Shown here: in pieces, positions 1 to 9,940 of the stretch | Layout: every line of letters begins with the position of its first letter | How positions within the stretch are numbered: the first letter of the stretch is position 1 | Source: Verrucomicrobiales bacterium | Lineage (GTDB): Bacteria; Verrucomicrobiota; Verrucomicrobiia; Limisphaerales; UBA11320 | NCBI GenBank assembly: GCA_016793885.1 | Contig: JAEUHE010000123.1 | Coordinates: 1-64,000 of the forward strand | Direction: 5' to 3' | Length of the DNA: 64,000 bases | Program-made: the position numbers and the translations under genes | Notes under the pieces: model-generated | What the model was told of the DNA's origin: nothing | What the model saw: the letters and a program-made list of their open reading frames with translations, nothing else | Databases searched by the model: none

Positions 1-1
1 T

Positions 2-832
2 TGGTGTTTCGTGGACCAGACCGAGCTTACCCGCGAGGCGCCGGATTGGTTGCACCGGGTAGAACAAAGTCACGAGCCACTCATCCGCAAACTCCGACGT
101 CAGTTCTATTCATTGACCCGTGATTGGCTGCGGCAACGACGCCAAACATCCGGATCGGAATTCGATCTCGACGCGGTGGTCGACTCAGAAACCGAGCGGC
201 GATCGGGCCACACTCCGGTCGAAGCTATCTATCTCAACCGAAAGCGCGACCTGCATGACATTGCGGCGCTGGTCTTGCTGGATGTCAGCTATTCCACCGA
301 CGCCTGGATCGACAACCGCCGAGTGTTGGATGTCATTCGAGAAACGGTGTTCTGCGTGGGAGAGGTCTTGGAGGATTATGTCGAGCAGTTTGGAATCGCG
401 ACCTTCACTTCGAACACCCGGAGGGCGTGCTCATTCGAATTCATCAAACCCCTCGCTGCGCCGTGGCGACAAACGCGAGGGCGGCTAGGCGCCATCGAAC
501 CACGCGGCTACACGCGCATGGGACCGGCGCTTCGTCATGCTCAGGAGCAGCTCTTGAACACGCAGGCTAGTCGCAAGATTGTAATCCTCGTCACGGACGG
601 GCGGCCATGCGATTACGACCGCTACGAGGGCCAATATGGACTCATGGATGTGCGCAAAGCGATCGAGACGGGCCAGGCCCAGGGGATTCGAACTCATGCC
701 TTCGCGGTGGAGAAACGTGCCGCCGAGTGTCTGCCGCAAATGTTCACCCGACATCGCTACGATATCGTCCCGCGTCCGGAGATTCTCGGCAGCGTGATGT
801 GCCGGCTGTTTGCAAGGTTACTGGCGGAGTAG
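2..832 (+). CDS. norD: NorD-like von Willebrand factor A domain protein, 3' part
   Basis: This is the C-terminal part of a NorD-type vWA protein, an accessory factor thought to help assemble or activate nitric oxide reductase together with a MoxR ATPase. The metal-ion-dependent adhesion site is visible as D-x-S-x-S at residues 91-95 (counted from the GTG at position 11), followed by the family's GGYTRMGPALRHA and VTDGRPCD blocks. Full NorD is about 600 residues and only about 273 are here. The frame is open to the left edge, so the gene is cut by the window; GTG at 11 is just the first possible start. Partners such as norQ would lie outside the window. Confidence 0.8.
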   Translation, partial: WCFVDQTELTREAPDWLHRVEQSHEPLIRKLRRQFYSLTRDWLRQRRQTSGSEFDLDAVVDSETERRSGHTPVEAIYLNRKRDLHDIAALVLLDVSYSTDAWIDNRRVLDVIRETVFCVGEVLEDYVEQFGIATFTSNTRRACSFEFIKPLAAPWRQTRGRLGAIEPRGYTRMGPALRHAQEQLLNTQASRKIVILVTDGRPCDYDRYEGQYGLMDVRKAIETGQAQGIRTHAFAVEKRAAECLPQMFTRHRYDIVPRPEILGSVMCRLFARLLAE

Positions 833-1088
833 TGGAAACACTCGTAACCGTTATTTGAGTCGGCGAAAATGTCCGCTGATCGCATTTCACCGATCTTGTG
901 GGGGGAATACGGGCACCAAAGGGCTATCCTGAGTTATTGTGATCTGACAATGGGAGATGGGTTTTCCCTTGGGTCCCAACTTCGGGCAGGTGGTACTGCT
1001 CGCACTGTTCGTTTCCACACGCCAACCCATGCCCGTCCAAGCTGTTGCACATCTCGACACCGCTCGATTGTCCTGTTTTGGGTTAATG

Positions 1089-2513
1089 TCAGCGTCCAAA
1101 GCCGGTGCCAATCGTCTTCCCTTCCAGCTTGCCTTCAAGCTGATCAGCAATCGATCGGCCACGCGCCTTAATGAAGGACTTCAGCGGTACCACCGGTGTG
1201 TCACCCAATCCCGGTCCCATCGCGACGGTCATTTTTTCACCACTGGCTGCTTTTTGAAATTCGGCCAGACGCGCTGGCGATTCCTCCTGAATTGGAGCAC
1301 GAAGAATGGCGGCCAACATGTCCGTTTGCTGATGAATGCGGTCCGGTTGGAGGATCGTTTTGTTAAACTCTGCCAGTCTTGCAAGATAAAGCTTCTGGAA
1401 TGACTCGCACTTGTAGAGCCGATCCAGAAATCGGTTCTGGCCCGTCCATGGCTTGTGAATGCTCAGATTTTCGCGCTGCTCCTGAGTTCCGCGTGGGAAC
1501 TGGCCAAAAGGTTGATCCTGATCCCACGGAACAAAATGGAACTTTTGGGTCTTGGGATGGAGGTAGAGGTAGTAATTCTGACCAGGGCCAAGGATGCCGT
1601 CCATGTCCACCAACCAGGTCGTCAGCGCCATGTAGCGGGTGACGTTGTCGAGATCCACGTAGTCAGCGACTTTTGCAGCGAAGTCGCTATCGGATGCGGC
1701 CGACACGAACTTGCTGAATTCAATGACCCGCCGTTTTTGATCTTCGGTGAGTTCGCCTTTCGGGTCGTAAGTCTGGTTGTAGCTTTTCCACTCGTCACCG
1801 AGATTCGAAAAGAGGTTGGGTGTGACGGGTTTGAAGACAGCTCCCTTTCTGACGCCGAAACGTTCTTCAGCGAACGTGTTGCCGACATCCTCGATTAAAT
1901 CGTAGAGCCCCAAATAGCGTCGATCGTGCTTGCCCGGGACCGTAACGTAAACCTTCGCGTAGGCTGTCTTGGGCGCGGGAACGCCGCCGTCCTGAAAGAG
2001 TCGATAAGCAATCGCTTCGTTCATCCCGCTTGGATCTCGCACGGAATTGTGAAGGTTCAGTTGCGACATGCCGGCGAGCTTTTGTCCCTTAACGAACTGA
2101 TTTAGATCGAGTTTGAGCGATCTCTTCAAACTTTCACGTGAACTTAGGAATGTGCCGTTGCCTTTGTAGCGCACCCCCACGTCTTTGAACCTGTTCGTGC
2201 CAAACTCCAAATCCGCTCGCACGTAGTCGTAAACGTATCCAAACGCGGCGGCGATTCCGTTTCGACCTCCCTCCGGGCCTTGGAGAAAACTGCCTCCACG
2301 GCGTCCACCGGCTTGGCGATTCTGTTTAGGCTCCATGGCTTCCCATTGTTCCGGCGTGAGGCTCAGATGAACGGTCCAAACATTCGTGAAACGAAAAATG
2401 TCGCTTGGCTGCAAACCATTGGTCCCGCTCCCGGCAGAAGACTGTTGTGCGGCTATCGCATTCGAAAGCAGGGCCAGCAAAACCAAGGCATTTGTTATCA
2501 ATTTCGTGTTCAT
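1089..2513 (-). CDS. CotH kinase family secreted protein
   Basis: This 474-residue protein has an N-terminal signal peptide (hydrophobic residues 5-20) and a CotH domain. CotH proteins are atypical secreted kinases that phosphorylate other proteins. Recognisable blocks are LNLHNSVRDPSGMNE, where the family anchors the active site, then WLVDMDGILGPGQNYYLY and FHFVPWDQDQPFG, the metal-binding DxD-like segment. It starts six bases after the stop of the upstream PQQ-propeller gene, so the two are almost certainly co-transcribed. Substrates cannot be inferred. CotH plus a propeller/EF-hand protein is a common pairing in Verrucomicrobiota and Planctomycetes. Confidence 0.85.
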   Translation of the reverse strand: MNTKLITNALVLLALLSNAIAAQQSSAGSGTNGLQPSDIFRFTNVWTVHLSLTPEQWEAMEPKQNRQAGGRRGGSFLQGPEGGRNGIAAAFGYVYDYVRADLEFGTNRFKDVGVRYKGNGTFLSSRESLKRSLKLDLNQFVKGQKLAGMSQLNLHNSVRDPSGMNEAIAYRLFQDGGVPAPKTAYAKVYVTVPGKHDRRYLGLYDLIEDVGNTFAEERFGVRKGAVFKPVTPNLFSNLGDEWKSYNQTYDPKGELTEDQKRRVIEFSKFVSAASDSDFAAKVADYVDLDNVTRYMALTTWLVDMDGILGPGQNYYLYLHPKTQKFHFVPWDQDQPFGQFPRGTQEQRENLSIHKPWTGQNRFLDRLYKCESFQKLYLARLAEFNKTILQPDRIHQQTDMLAAILRAPIQEESPARLAEFQKAASGEKMTVAMGPGLGDTPVVPLKSFIKARGRSIADQLEGKLEGKTIGTGFGR

Positions 2514-2519
2514 ACAGCA

Positions 2520-4325
2520 TTATCTCGCCTTCACGTCGTAACAGAACAGCGTGTCCTGATCGCGGATGTAGAGCTTGCCATTTGCGATGACCGGGTGAGC
2601 CCACGCGGGAAGGCGGGTACGATCGGGTTGCTCGAAGCGACCTCGTTCCAGATATTCCTTGCGACTAGGCTCAATCAAAACGATTGGGCCCTCTTCAGCG
2701 CGATAGTATATCCGCCCGTCAGCCACGGCCAGGGAACCTTTCCTCAATCGCCTCTTGTCAGCATCCTTTTCGTTCCAGAGGACCTGTCCAGTTTCAAAGT
2801 CCAGTGCGACAGGATAGCCACCGCCATTCCCGCCATTCGCGCCAAAAAGGGCGCCATCGATCAGCACCACGCCGCCGTGATGATTCTCCATATCTCGTGA
2901 GAACCATACTTCCTCGGCCTTGATCCCTCCATTTGCCTCTTTGATCAACTTGACCACGCCACCGCCTGCGCCATACGCGGAGGCGGCGAACACGCGGCCG
3001 CCATGGTAGAGCGGCGTGGAAATGTTGATGCCCATGCCGTTGGCCGGACGATCATAGCGCCACAAGAACTTCCCATCAGCTGCCGCGACCCCCACGACTG
3101 CTTTGCTGGTAAATTGGACATATTGCCGCTGCCCTTCAAAGTCGATGGCGATAGGCGATGAATAGCCGGCACCCGCGTTGTTCCCTCCTCCGCCTCTACC
3201 GCCGAAGCCACGGCCGGCACCGCCAGATTGAGGTGCGGGCAAAGCGGCATTCAAACCAGCACGGAGTTTTTCTTCGGTTAAAGTTCCGGTCTTTTCGGCG
3301 TCCCATTGATCATACCATTTGGTGAAAGTGTCTTTCAGCTCAACACGGGTCACGGCACCGTCTTTGTCCGTATCGGTCGTCGTAACGAATGCCGGGGCAG
3401 TGCTGCGACTGGGACGCCGTTGCGCTGAAGTGTCCGCCCCGGGAGGGTTCTCGGCCCTCGGGACAGCATCATAAAACCGTTCCGCGAACTGCGCTGCGGT
3501 TACTTTGCCAGACTTTTCCGGATCGAGGCGATCAAACCACATATCCGCCAAAGCCGTGAACTCGGCCCGCGATACTTTCTGGTCTTTGTTCGCATCGGCC
3601 TGGGAGAACATTTGGGGTCCAACGTTGGATGCGATCGAACTCCCTCCGAAACCACCGCGCCCTCCGCCTCCTCCGCTAGGTGCGGCAGGCACATTCGTTC
3701 CGCTGTTCGTGCTGGCTGGCAACGCACTTTTCCAAAGGGTCTTGCCCGTTAGCTTGTCCAGCGCGACCAGCATCGCGTCTTGCCCTCCGGGTGTGCAGAT
3801 GACTTTGTCGCCGTCAACCAGCGGTGATTCGCGAAAGTTCCACATGGGGTTACCTCCACCGAAATCGGTGACGAGGCTTCGTTGCCAAAGCACCTTGCCG
3901 TCGGCCGTCTGGAGGCAAGCCACGTTGCCCGCGAGCCCAACCACATAGAGACGATCCCCATCCACCGTCGGGGTGGCACTGGGGCCTTCTTGTGATTGAT
4001 GAAAATTTTGGCGTAGGGCGGGTGCGACTTTGGCCGCCCAGACTTCCTTTCCGTCCTTTTCCGAGAGCGCCCAGACCAACTCGTCTTCGCCTCGGGTGCT
4101 CATGCCGTAAATGCGCCCGTTCGCAATCGACGGCGTGCTGTCGCCACCACCCAGCCCAGCAATTCTCCAAGCGAGCGGCGGACCTTCTTTGGGCCATTCC
4201 TTGAGCAGTCCGGTTTCTTTGGAATGTGCGTTGCGGTCTGGTCCTTGCCACTGTGGCCAGTCGTCGGCCAAAGCATTGTATGCAAAGAGACTTGCGGCTA
4301 GGTAAAGGCTGGCTCGTGTATTCAT
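2520..4325 (-). CDS. Secreted PQQ-like beta-propeller protein with inserted EF-hands
   Basis: This 601-residue protein has a signal peptide (cleavage likely near residue 20, after ALA) followed by [12 protein letters not shown], the classic opening of PQQ-like outer-membrane/periplasmic propellers. The propeller blades are interrupted around residues 235-365 by EF-hand calcium loops ([13 protein letters not shown] and [13 protein letters not shown]) and glycine-rich linkers. A role as periplasmic scaffold or dehydrogenase-like propeller is inferred; no catalytic residues are evident. It is the first gene of a two-gene unit with cotH. A 15-base motif 37 bases upstream is also found before the kinase gene. 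Confidence 0.85.
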   Translation of the reverse strand: MNTRASLYLAASLFAYNALADDWPQWQGPDRNAHSKETGLLKEWPKEGPPLAWRIAGLGGGDSTPSIANGRIYGMSTRGEDELVWALSEKDGKEVWAAKVAPALRQNFHQSQEGPSATPTVDGDRLYVVGLAGNVACLQTADGKVLWQRSLVTDFGGGNPMWNFRESPLVDGDKVICTPGGQDAMLVALDKLTGKTLWKSALPASTNSGTNVPAAPSGGGGGRGGFGGSSIASNVGPQMFSQADANKDQKVSRAEFTALADMWFDRLDPEKSGKVTAAQFAERFYDAVPRAENPPGADTSAQRRPSRSTAPAFVTTTDTDKDGAVTRVELKDTFTKWYDQWDAEKTGTLTEEKLRAGLNAALPAPQSGGAGRGFGGRGGGGNNAGAGYSSPIAIDFEGQRQYVQFTSKAVVGVAAADGKFLWRYDRPANGMGINISTPLYHGGRVFAASAYGAGGGVVKLIKEANGGIKAEEVWFSRDMENHHGGVVLIDGALFGANGGNGGGYPVALDFETGQVLWNEKDADKRRLRKGSLAVADGRIYYRAEEGPIVLIEPSRKEYLERGRFEQPDRTRLPAWAHPVIANGKLYIRDQDTLFCYDVKAR

Positions 4326-4362
4326 AATTGATCCTTAGTAACAAGCGGCGGATTTAGGCTGA

Positions 4363-4377
4363 GCCCGCAAACTTTTT
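4363..4377 (-). promoter_or_regulatory. Shared motif upstream of the PQQ/CotH operon
   Basis: The plus-strand sequence GCCCGCAAACTTTTT occurs here, 37 bases before the PQQ gene start, and again identically at 7815-7829 before the kinase gene. Its position suggests a common promoter or operator element, perhaps for the adjacent ECF sigma factor. This is inference. Confidence 0.35.
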
Positions 4378-4463
4378 TTCGAAAGCCGCTCCGCCACGAC
4401 CTCGACCTTTTGGAGGCAGCCATACCGCCGCAGGTACCATGCAAGTGCTTCAACCGGAGTTAG

Positions 4464-7400
4464 TCACGGAATGATGGAACCATCAATCAATTCCAGACCT
4501 TTCAGCGTTTTTACCGCCAGCCAGTTTCCGTTTTGCGAAAACCGTATTTCTCGGGCCGGATTGGTCAGGCGTTGGAATGAGATAAGTTCCTGTTGGGTAG
4601 GCACGTTCCAAAAGCGCAGGGTGCTATCGTCGCTCACTGAAGCGAGGGTTTCACCCTCCGGTGCAAACGCCAGCCAACGAATTCCTTGCGTGTGTCCCCG
4701 GCAAATACCGAGCAGTTTTCCGGTTGTAGTGTCCCAAAGCCGGATTGCATTTTCCGGGTCGTTGACCGCCTCAGAGCCGGCGGCCAAAACGCCACCATCG
4801 TGCGAAAGCGCTAGTGCGGCAGTAACACTATAGGCAACCCCCATTGAGAACTCCGCATTTCCTGTGCGTGTTCTCCCGTCCCAGCGTTCGAATGACTTAT
4901 CAAGCAGTGTGACGACTACTCTGCCGTCCCCAGAAAAGAGCGCCGCTTTTCCAGGAAGGCGCATGGGTGGTTCTGCGCTCTCGCGCAAATTCCACCACAA
5001 AAGCGAATCTTTCTTACCGGCGGCAACGAAGCTTGAACCGTCCGGGGAAATGAGAGCCCATGACCTGACAATGTCTGGATTGGCCACGTGAACGGATTGC
5101 GTCGTCTGTAAGTCCCAAATACGAAATCCACTCGCGATTGGTTCGACCAGCACACGGAGGTCTCCACTGATTGCCGGAGCCAATTTTCCTGGGGAAACCT
5201 TGCCCAATTGCAGCAGCGTCTCGGGCTCCCCGGTTTGGAGATTGAATGCGACAACCTTTGAATCGTCATCAATGGCAACCAGAGTTTCACCGTTGCTGGA
5301 GAATCTTAGGGGCATCCAGTCGCCTTCATAGAAGGTCTCCTTCGTGACTGGATTGATTGGCCACCGCCGAACTGTGCCATCTTTACCGCCCGTGATCACG
5401 GCCGCACTATCGGGTGCGTAGGCCAAAGTCCAGATCTCGGAAGGGTTCCCGTGGAGCGTCTTCACGCGCTGCCCGGTTTTGAAGGACCAAATGCGCACGG
5501 AGTGATCCCAGCTGGTAGACGCCAGCAGTTCTCCGCCCGGAGCAAACGCTAACTCCGCGATGGTACCCGTGTGTTCGATGGTGTTCGACTGGGGTGGGAT
5601 GCTGGTGGCTTTTTCTCCTGTTTCGGCTGCCCAAACGTCGAGAACGAACACGCTGTCGTTCTTAAGCGTGTTTCGAGCGGCGACGACCGATTGTCCGTCT
5701 GGAGAGAAGACTAGAGCAGTCCGGTCGCGCATCCAGTAGCCGGAATGGTTGAAGACGCCCTTAGAATCCTTGAACAAGCGAAGGGTTGTAAGGGTCTCCA
5801 AATCCCATAGGAGAATCCCCTCACGGGTATCTACCGCAATGGCATTACCAGTTGGGCTCAATGCAAACGGCGGCATGCTGTTAGGAATCTCGGCAACGAG
5901 TTTGCCGGTGGAACTGTCCATAACCCGGATCCCTCCCCGTGAATTTGCCGCGAGCAAACGCCCGTCGCGGGAGAAACCAACCGGCGCCGAGCAGTTTGTT
6001 AAGGAAAGTGTCTCAGTCCAATCTGAAGATCGCCACACCCGCACACTGTTCTTTCCTGAGGTTGCAAGCAACCCACTGGAGGATAAGGCGACGGAATTCC
6101 CAGGTTTCGCCAAAGCCATTATTCGCTCGCCAGTTCTCGGACTGTAGATGTTCACTACATTTCGCAGACCCACGACGATCAACTCCGGCGAGGCGGCGAG
6201 TGAAAGGACGCTCGACGTCTCTCTGGCAATAACTTGGTGGTGATCGTCCTCCGCGGCATTCCAGAGATATCTCCATTCAAAACGCTTTTTCCCTTCGGGT
6301 TGGTGCCTGGCGAGGAGCTCTTTTGCCCGAGACAAGTTTCCACCGAGAATTGATTGATGGGCCAGATTGACATCGGCCACATACTCATTCAACTCAGCCC
6401 GAGCCTTCAGTTGGATAGCGGATTCGCGCTCCCGCTCGGCATTCATGCGCAGAACTGCTTCACGCTTCCGTCCGTCCTCCGCGCGCCGTTCTGCGTTTGT
6501 CGCTCGTAACGCCTGCCATCCGCTGACCAGCGTTCCAGCGACCACCACCAGGAAAACTGCGGCAGCAGTCACAAATGCTGTGCGGTGGCGTCGAAAAGCT
6601 TTTTGGAACCGATAGGCAACACTTTGTGGACGTGCGATGACAGGTTCATGAACGAGATACCGCTGGAGATCCTCGGCAAGTTGCTGTGCAGTCGCGTAAC
6701 GTCGGGTGCGGTCCTTCTCGAGACATTTCATCACGATCGAATCGAGATCGCGTTCCACACGCATCGGAGCCGGTTGTGTTGGGGTTTCAGCGACGATGCG
6801 TCGCAACCGAGTCGAAGGGGTGGCAGGCTCGACTTCCTGAATCATGCGTCGCATCCCATCAATGCCGGAGTGAGTCAGTTCCTTTCCGTCCAGCGGCGTC
6901 ACACCTGTTAACAACTCGTAAAGTAAAACTCCGAGCGAGTAGATGTCGCTGCGCGTATCCACATCCGACCCTGTCATCTGCGCCTGTTCCGGGCTGGTGT
7001 AAGCCGGAGTTCCGAGGAACGCATGGAAGTTGGTGAGAACCGTCTTTTCGGTGAGGGGCTCCTCGATCGCCTTCGCAATTCCGAAGTCAATTACCTTGGG
7101 AGCGGCTTGGCCATCCTGGATGGTTACGAGGATGTTCGAAGGTTTGAGATCACGATGGATTATCCCCTTCTGGTGCGCATGCTGAATCGCGTGACAGAGT
7201 TGGATAAAAAGTTTCAGGCGATCTTCAAGAGGCACCTGATTCACAGCGCAATACTCTGTAATCCGAACGCCACGAACCAACTCCATGACAAAAAAAGGAC
7301 GACCCATTTTCGTCGCGCCGCCATCCAGCACACGGGCGATACTCGGATGATCCATAAGCGCTAACGCCTGCCGCTCCGCTTCAAATCGAGCCACAACGCT

Positions 7401-7763
7401 CTTGGTGTCCATTCCTACACGGATCACTTTGAGTGCGACATGGCGGCGAACGGGTTCGGTCTGCTCTGCGCGATAAACGATGCCGAACCCTCCTTCACCG
7501 ATTTTCTCGACAATTTTGTAGCGTCCGATGCAGTCGCCTATGCGCTCCTCACCCGAGATCAGTGTCCCGTCGGTTTCCATGGAATCCCGCAGAAGCGTAG
7601 CTACACCCTGTTCCAGAAATCTGTCCCCCTGGTCGTTGGCCATCAGGGCTTCCACTGATTCTTTGAGCTTCGGGTCGTGAGCAGTCAAGCGAGCCACAAA
7701 AGCGGCCCGAGCCTCGACTGGCTGTTCTAAAGCCTGCAGAAAGATTTCGCGTTCCTCAGTCAT
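4464..7763 (-). CDS. Ser/Thr protein kinase with transmembrane helix and WD40-like repeats
   Basis: This is a Hanks-type kinase, about 1099 residues from the chosen start. The kinase domain covers about 82-370, with a GEGGFG glycine loop, invariant lysine in VALKVI (about 112), HRDLKPSN (203-210), DFG (226-228) and a GTPAYTSPEQA activation segment. One membrane helix lies near 397-415, then a short coiled region, then an extracytoplasmic propeller of degenerate WD40 repeats to the end. The start at 7763 (MTEERE...) is preferred over an upstream ATG at 7808 because family members begin with this short helical head. It follows the ECF sigma gene, the usual arrangement of the sigma/kinase pairs of this phylum, so the kinase may control the sigma factor. 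Confidence 0.9.
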   Translation of the reverse strand: MTEEREIFLQALEQPVEARAAFVARLTAHDPKLKESVEALMANDQGDRFLEQGVATLLRDSMETDGTLISGEERIGDCIGRYKIVEKIGEGGFGIVYRAEQTEPVRRHVALKVIRVGMDTKSVVARFEAERQALALMDHPSIARVLDGGATKMGRPFFVMELVRGVRITEYCAVNQVPLEDRLKLFIQLCHAIQHAHQKGIIHRDLKPSNILVTIQDGQAAPKVIDFGIAKAIEEPLTEKTVLTNFHAFLGTPAYTSPEQAQMTGSDVDTRSDIYSLGVLLYELLTGVTPLDGKELTHSGIDGMRRMIQEVEPATPSTRLRRIVAETPTQPAPMRVERDLDSIVMKCLEKDRTRRYATAQQLAEDLQRYLVHEPVIARPQSVAYRFQKAFRRHRTAFVTAAAVFLVVVAGTLVSGWQALRATNAERRAEDGRKREAVLRMNAERERESAIQLKARAELNEYVADVNLAHQSILGGNLSRAKELLARHQPEGKKRFEWRYLWNAAEDDHHQVIARETSSVLSLAASPELIVVGLRNVVNIYSPRTGERIMALAKPGNSVALSSSGLLATSGKNSVRVWRSSDWTETLSLTNCSAPVGFSRDGRLLAANSRGGIRVMDSSTGKLVAEIPNSMPPFALSPTGNAIAVDTREGILLWDLETLTTLRLFKDSKGVFNHSGYWMRDRTALVFSPDGQSVVAARNTLKNDSVFVLDVWAAETGEKATSIPPQSNTIEHTGTIAELAFAPGGELLASTSWDHSVRIWSFKTGQRVKTLHGNPSEIWTLAYAPDSAAVITGGKDGTVRRWPINPVTKETFYEGDWMPLRFSSNGETLVAIDDDSKVVAFNLQTGEPETLLQLGKVSPGKLAPAISGDLRVLVEPIASGFRIWDLQTTQSVHVANPDIVRSWALISPDGSSFVAAGKKDSLLWWNLRESAEPPMRLPGKAALFSGDGRVVVTLLDKSFERWDGRTRTGNAEFSMGVAYSVTAALALSHDGGVLAAGSEAVNDPENAIRLWDTTTGKLLGICRGHTQGIRWLAFAPEGETLASVSDDSTLRFWNVPTQQELISFQRLTNPAREIRFSQNGNWLAVKTLKGLELIDGSIIP

Positions 7764-7814
7764 TTGATGGCTTTCGGTATTAAGCCGGAATAACAGGCGC
7801 AAAAGCAAAGCCCG

Positions 7815-7829
7815 GCCCGCAAACTTTTT
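7815..7829 (-). promoter_or_regulatory. Second copy of the shared 15-base motif
   Basis: This is identical to the motif at 4363-4377. It overlaps the stop codon of the ECF sigma gene and lies 51 bases before the kinase start at 7763. It is a candidate promoter element internal to the sigma/kinase pair. Confidence 0.35.
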
Positions 7830-8403
7830 AGCGGCGCGCGGGCATGGAAATCTGTCGGCCGATTTGGCGTCTCAACCATGCTCGCGCATACGTCCAGATT
7901 GCCTCGGTGCTCCTCAAGGGGATTCCCAAGGTCGAGGCGGCCTCGGTCATGGTCATACCCGCAAAATAGCGCAGTTTAACCAGATTCGCCGCAGTTGGAT
8001 CCTCTTTTGACAGGGCTTGGAGAGCCTCGTCAACTGCGAGTAGTTCTTCGGAAGGACCCTGATCGACCCAGTGGTCTTCCTTAAGCTGCTCAGCTGAGGC
8101 CCCACCGCCACGCTTTGCCGCCTGCTTCCGGCGGGCTGAGTCTACAAGAATTCGGCGCATGGACTCGGCAGCTGCGGAGAAAAAGTGCGCTCTGTTCTCA
8201 AAGTTCGGATCGCCGTCACCAACCAGTCGGATCCAAGCTTCGTGCACCAATGCCGTCGGCTGCAGCGTATGCCCCGACGCCTCTCCTGCCATCTTCTGGG
8301 CGGCAATCCGCTTCAGCTCCGTGTATACGAGTGAGAGTAATTGCTCCGCGGATTGCTGCTTACCATCCCGGATCTCGCCCAGAATTCGTGTCACTTCGGA
8401 CAT
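7828..8403 (-). CDS. ECF-family RNA polymerase sigma factor
   Basis: This 191-residue sigma factor is of the type often paired with Ser/Thr kinases in Verrucomicrobiota, Planctomycetes and Acidobacteria. Region 2 is seen as LQPTALVHEAWIRLV and FFSAAAESMRRILVD, followed by the KRGGG linker. Region 4 is VKLRYFAGMTMTEAASTLGIPLRST. There is no anti-sigma gene next to it; the downstream kinase is the likely partner by context. Its targets are unknown, but the repeated motif before the kinase and PQQ genes is a candidate recognition site. Confidence 0.92.
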   Translation of the reverse strand: MSEVTRILGEIRDGKQQSAEQLLSLVYTELKRIAAQKMAGEASGHTLQPTALVHEAWIRLVGDGDPNFENRAHFFSAAAESMRRILVDSARRKQAAKRGGGASAEQLKEDHWVDQGPSEELLAVDEALQALSKEDPTAANLVKLRYFAGMTMTEAASTLGIPLRSTEAIWTYARAWLRRQIGRQISMPARR

Positions 8404-8647
8404 ATTTGCTCCTCAGAGGGGCTCTGGTGGAAAGAAAGTGCGCGTGGGGTGCATAGAAGGATCTTTAGAATCTGAACGGGCGAATGCGATCACATTCTCA
8501 TGATGCCTTTATTCATCTCATGCAAGTTCTCCAAGGACAACTGTGCAAACTCCCTCCCATTAAGCGCCGAAGGATCGTGCGCTCGGCCTACCTCCTACCT
8601 GGCAGCGCTCCGAGCTAATTCGTTGTCCAGCGATTGCTAAACACTCA

Positions 8648-8820
8648 TTTTACGGGCACCAAAACGGGCACCAAATGGTTCAGTTGGGTTAGGTTGAGTT
8701 CAGATCAGTTAGCTTGATTTCCTTAGTAAAATGAGACATTTTGGCCTCGTTCGAAGGTCGTAGGCGGACGATTCCGACCCTCGCCTCCAAATTTTCGCAC
8801 AGAGCGAAAATTTGCCACGC
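8648..8820 (+). repeat. Direct repeat shared with 29378-29547, with conserved hairpin
   Basis: This segment begins with a doubled ACGGGCACCAAA unit and ends with a perfect hairpin, AAATTTTCGC / GCGAAAATTT. It is nearly identical to 29378-29547; the hairpin stem is conserved while its loop differs (acaga here, tac there). A stretch ending in CGCCTCCA just before the hairpin resembles the 3' end of a tRNA or tmRNA, as left by integrase-mediated insertion, but no complete RNA gene is present. Confidence 0.7.
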
Positions 8821-9280
8821 CGAAGCTTCAGCGCGAAGGCGGGCTTCCGATCCCCCCTACCTACTCGGAACTGCGGAAATGTCCAGGCGGACTACCTCAG
8901 CCCATATCCCCTCCGCAAAAATTCGCCACGCCTTAGCTCTGAGTCTGCCCTGAGCTTGTCGAAGGGAAAGCGGGCTAGCAAGGTCCCTCCCCACCCCCAA
9001 CATTCCAAGCCACTAAGCTCGCTTCCCTGTCTCCGTCGCTACTGCTAACAGACATCTCCCTGCCCGCCCGGAACGTTCGATTCTCAGAGTAGATCTGAGC
9101 CGAGTCAGCACCCTGCTCGCCTCCAACCTTCCCGAAGTTCTCCGCAATCGCATTGTTCATTTACAGGATAATCCGCAGTCAGCCCAGAATGTGTTGCATT
9201 CATTTCTTCCTGCAAACGTTTGGATAAACCGCCGATCGCTTCCTGCTCGGCTATCGGTATCTGATTCAGGGCCGGACCAC

Positions 9281-9310
9281 CCCGTTCACAACCCGTTCAC
9301 AACCCGTTCC
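9281..9310 (+). repeat. Short tandem repeat, 11-base unit
   Basis: The unit cccgttcacaa occurs twice in a row, followed by a partial third copy, directly before the transposase C-terminal remnant. It probably marks a replication-slippage or junction site. Confidence 0.6.
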
Positions 9311-9312
9311 GG

Positions 9313-9624
9313 CAGGCCCTGACATGTGCTGAGGTTGAGTCTCTGAAATTCGTTCCACGGTCGCCCAACTTGAGCGCTTACGCGGAACGCTTTGTTCGTA
9401 CCATCCAAGAGTCGTGTTTGGATAACCTGATCTTGTTTGGCGAATCGTCCTTGCGAGAAGCTGCTTCTCAGCTCGTTGAACATTATCATCAGGAACGAAA
9501 CCACCAGGGACTCGAGAATAAAATCATCCGGCCTGAGTTCGAGGAGTTCCCCGCAGAAGGATCGGTGCACGGTCGTAAAAGGCTCGGCGGCCTTTTGAAC
9601 TACCACTACCGAAAAGCCGCATGA
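9313..9624 (+). pseudogene. Transposase/integrase-core C-terminal fragment
   Basis: About 100 codons encode the end of an integrase-core (rve) transposase: RSPNLSAYAERFVRTIQESC, HYHQERNHQGLENKIIRP and the terminal GGLLNYHYRKAA. The catalytic aspartates upstream are missing, so this is the distal part only. A close copy sits at 29891-30217. There is no convincing start or ribosome binding site. Confidence 0.8.
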
Positions 9625-9940
9625 AAATCGCCTCGTTCGAATTTGTGGACACTGGGCTACAGGCTCAGCAAACCGCCAGTCCTCACTCAACACCTCCTTG
9701 AGAGTTCTGGAGTCTTCCTAAGTACAGTAGGGCCAACCATCTCCTTGCACCGAGCAATCCGTTGGGTGGTTCGCGACCAGTTCTTAACTCAGGGCGAGCA
9801 TAGTCCGTTGACCTAGCGGTTTCTATATCCAGAATTCGCGCCACTACTCATAAGTCACAGCCAACGCACGGCCGACTTTCTCGATCAGAGACCTCGGTGC
9901 TGCGAGGTAATAGACTGAAACCACATGAACCACGAAATCT

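Larger units (their letters stand above)
8500..9654 (+). mobile_element. Insertion-sequence relic A (integrase-core type), left end lost
   Basis: This is a degenerate element whose two coding remnants flank foreign sequence. About 8520-8590 resembles the N-terminal codons of an integrase-core transposase (the same region as 29240-29310 in relic B). Then comes a 173-base block shared with relic B (8648-8820), then unrelated sequence, then the transposase C-terminus (to 9624). The right end carries GGACACT at 9648-9654, the inverse of AGTGTCC at the left end of relic B (29048-29054), so these look like terminal inverted repeats. No matching left end is visible here. It cannot transpose by itself. 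Confidence 0.6.

Noticed and set aside
8740-8800. tRNA or tmRNA gene in the shared repeat
   Set aside because: Only a 3'-end-like stretch is present. No 5' acceptor strand, D-arm or anticodon arm can be drawn, and both copies lack it.
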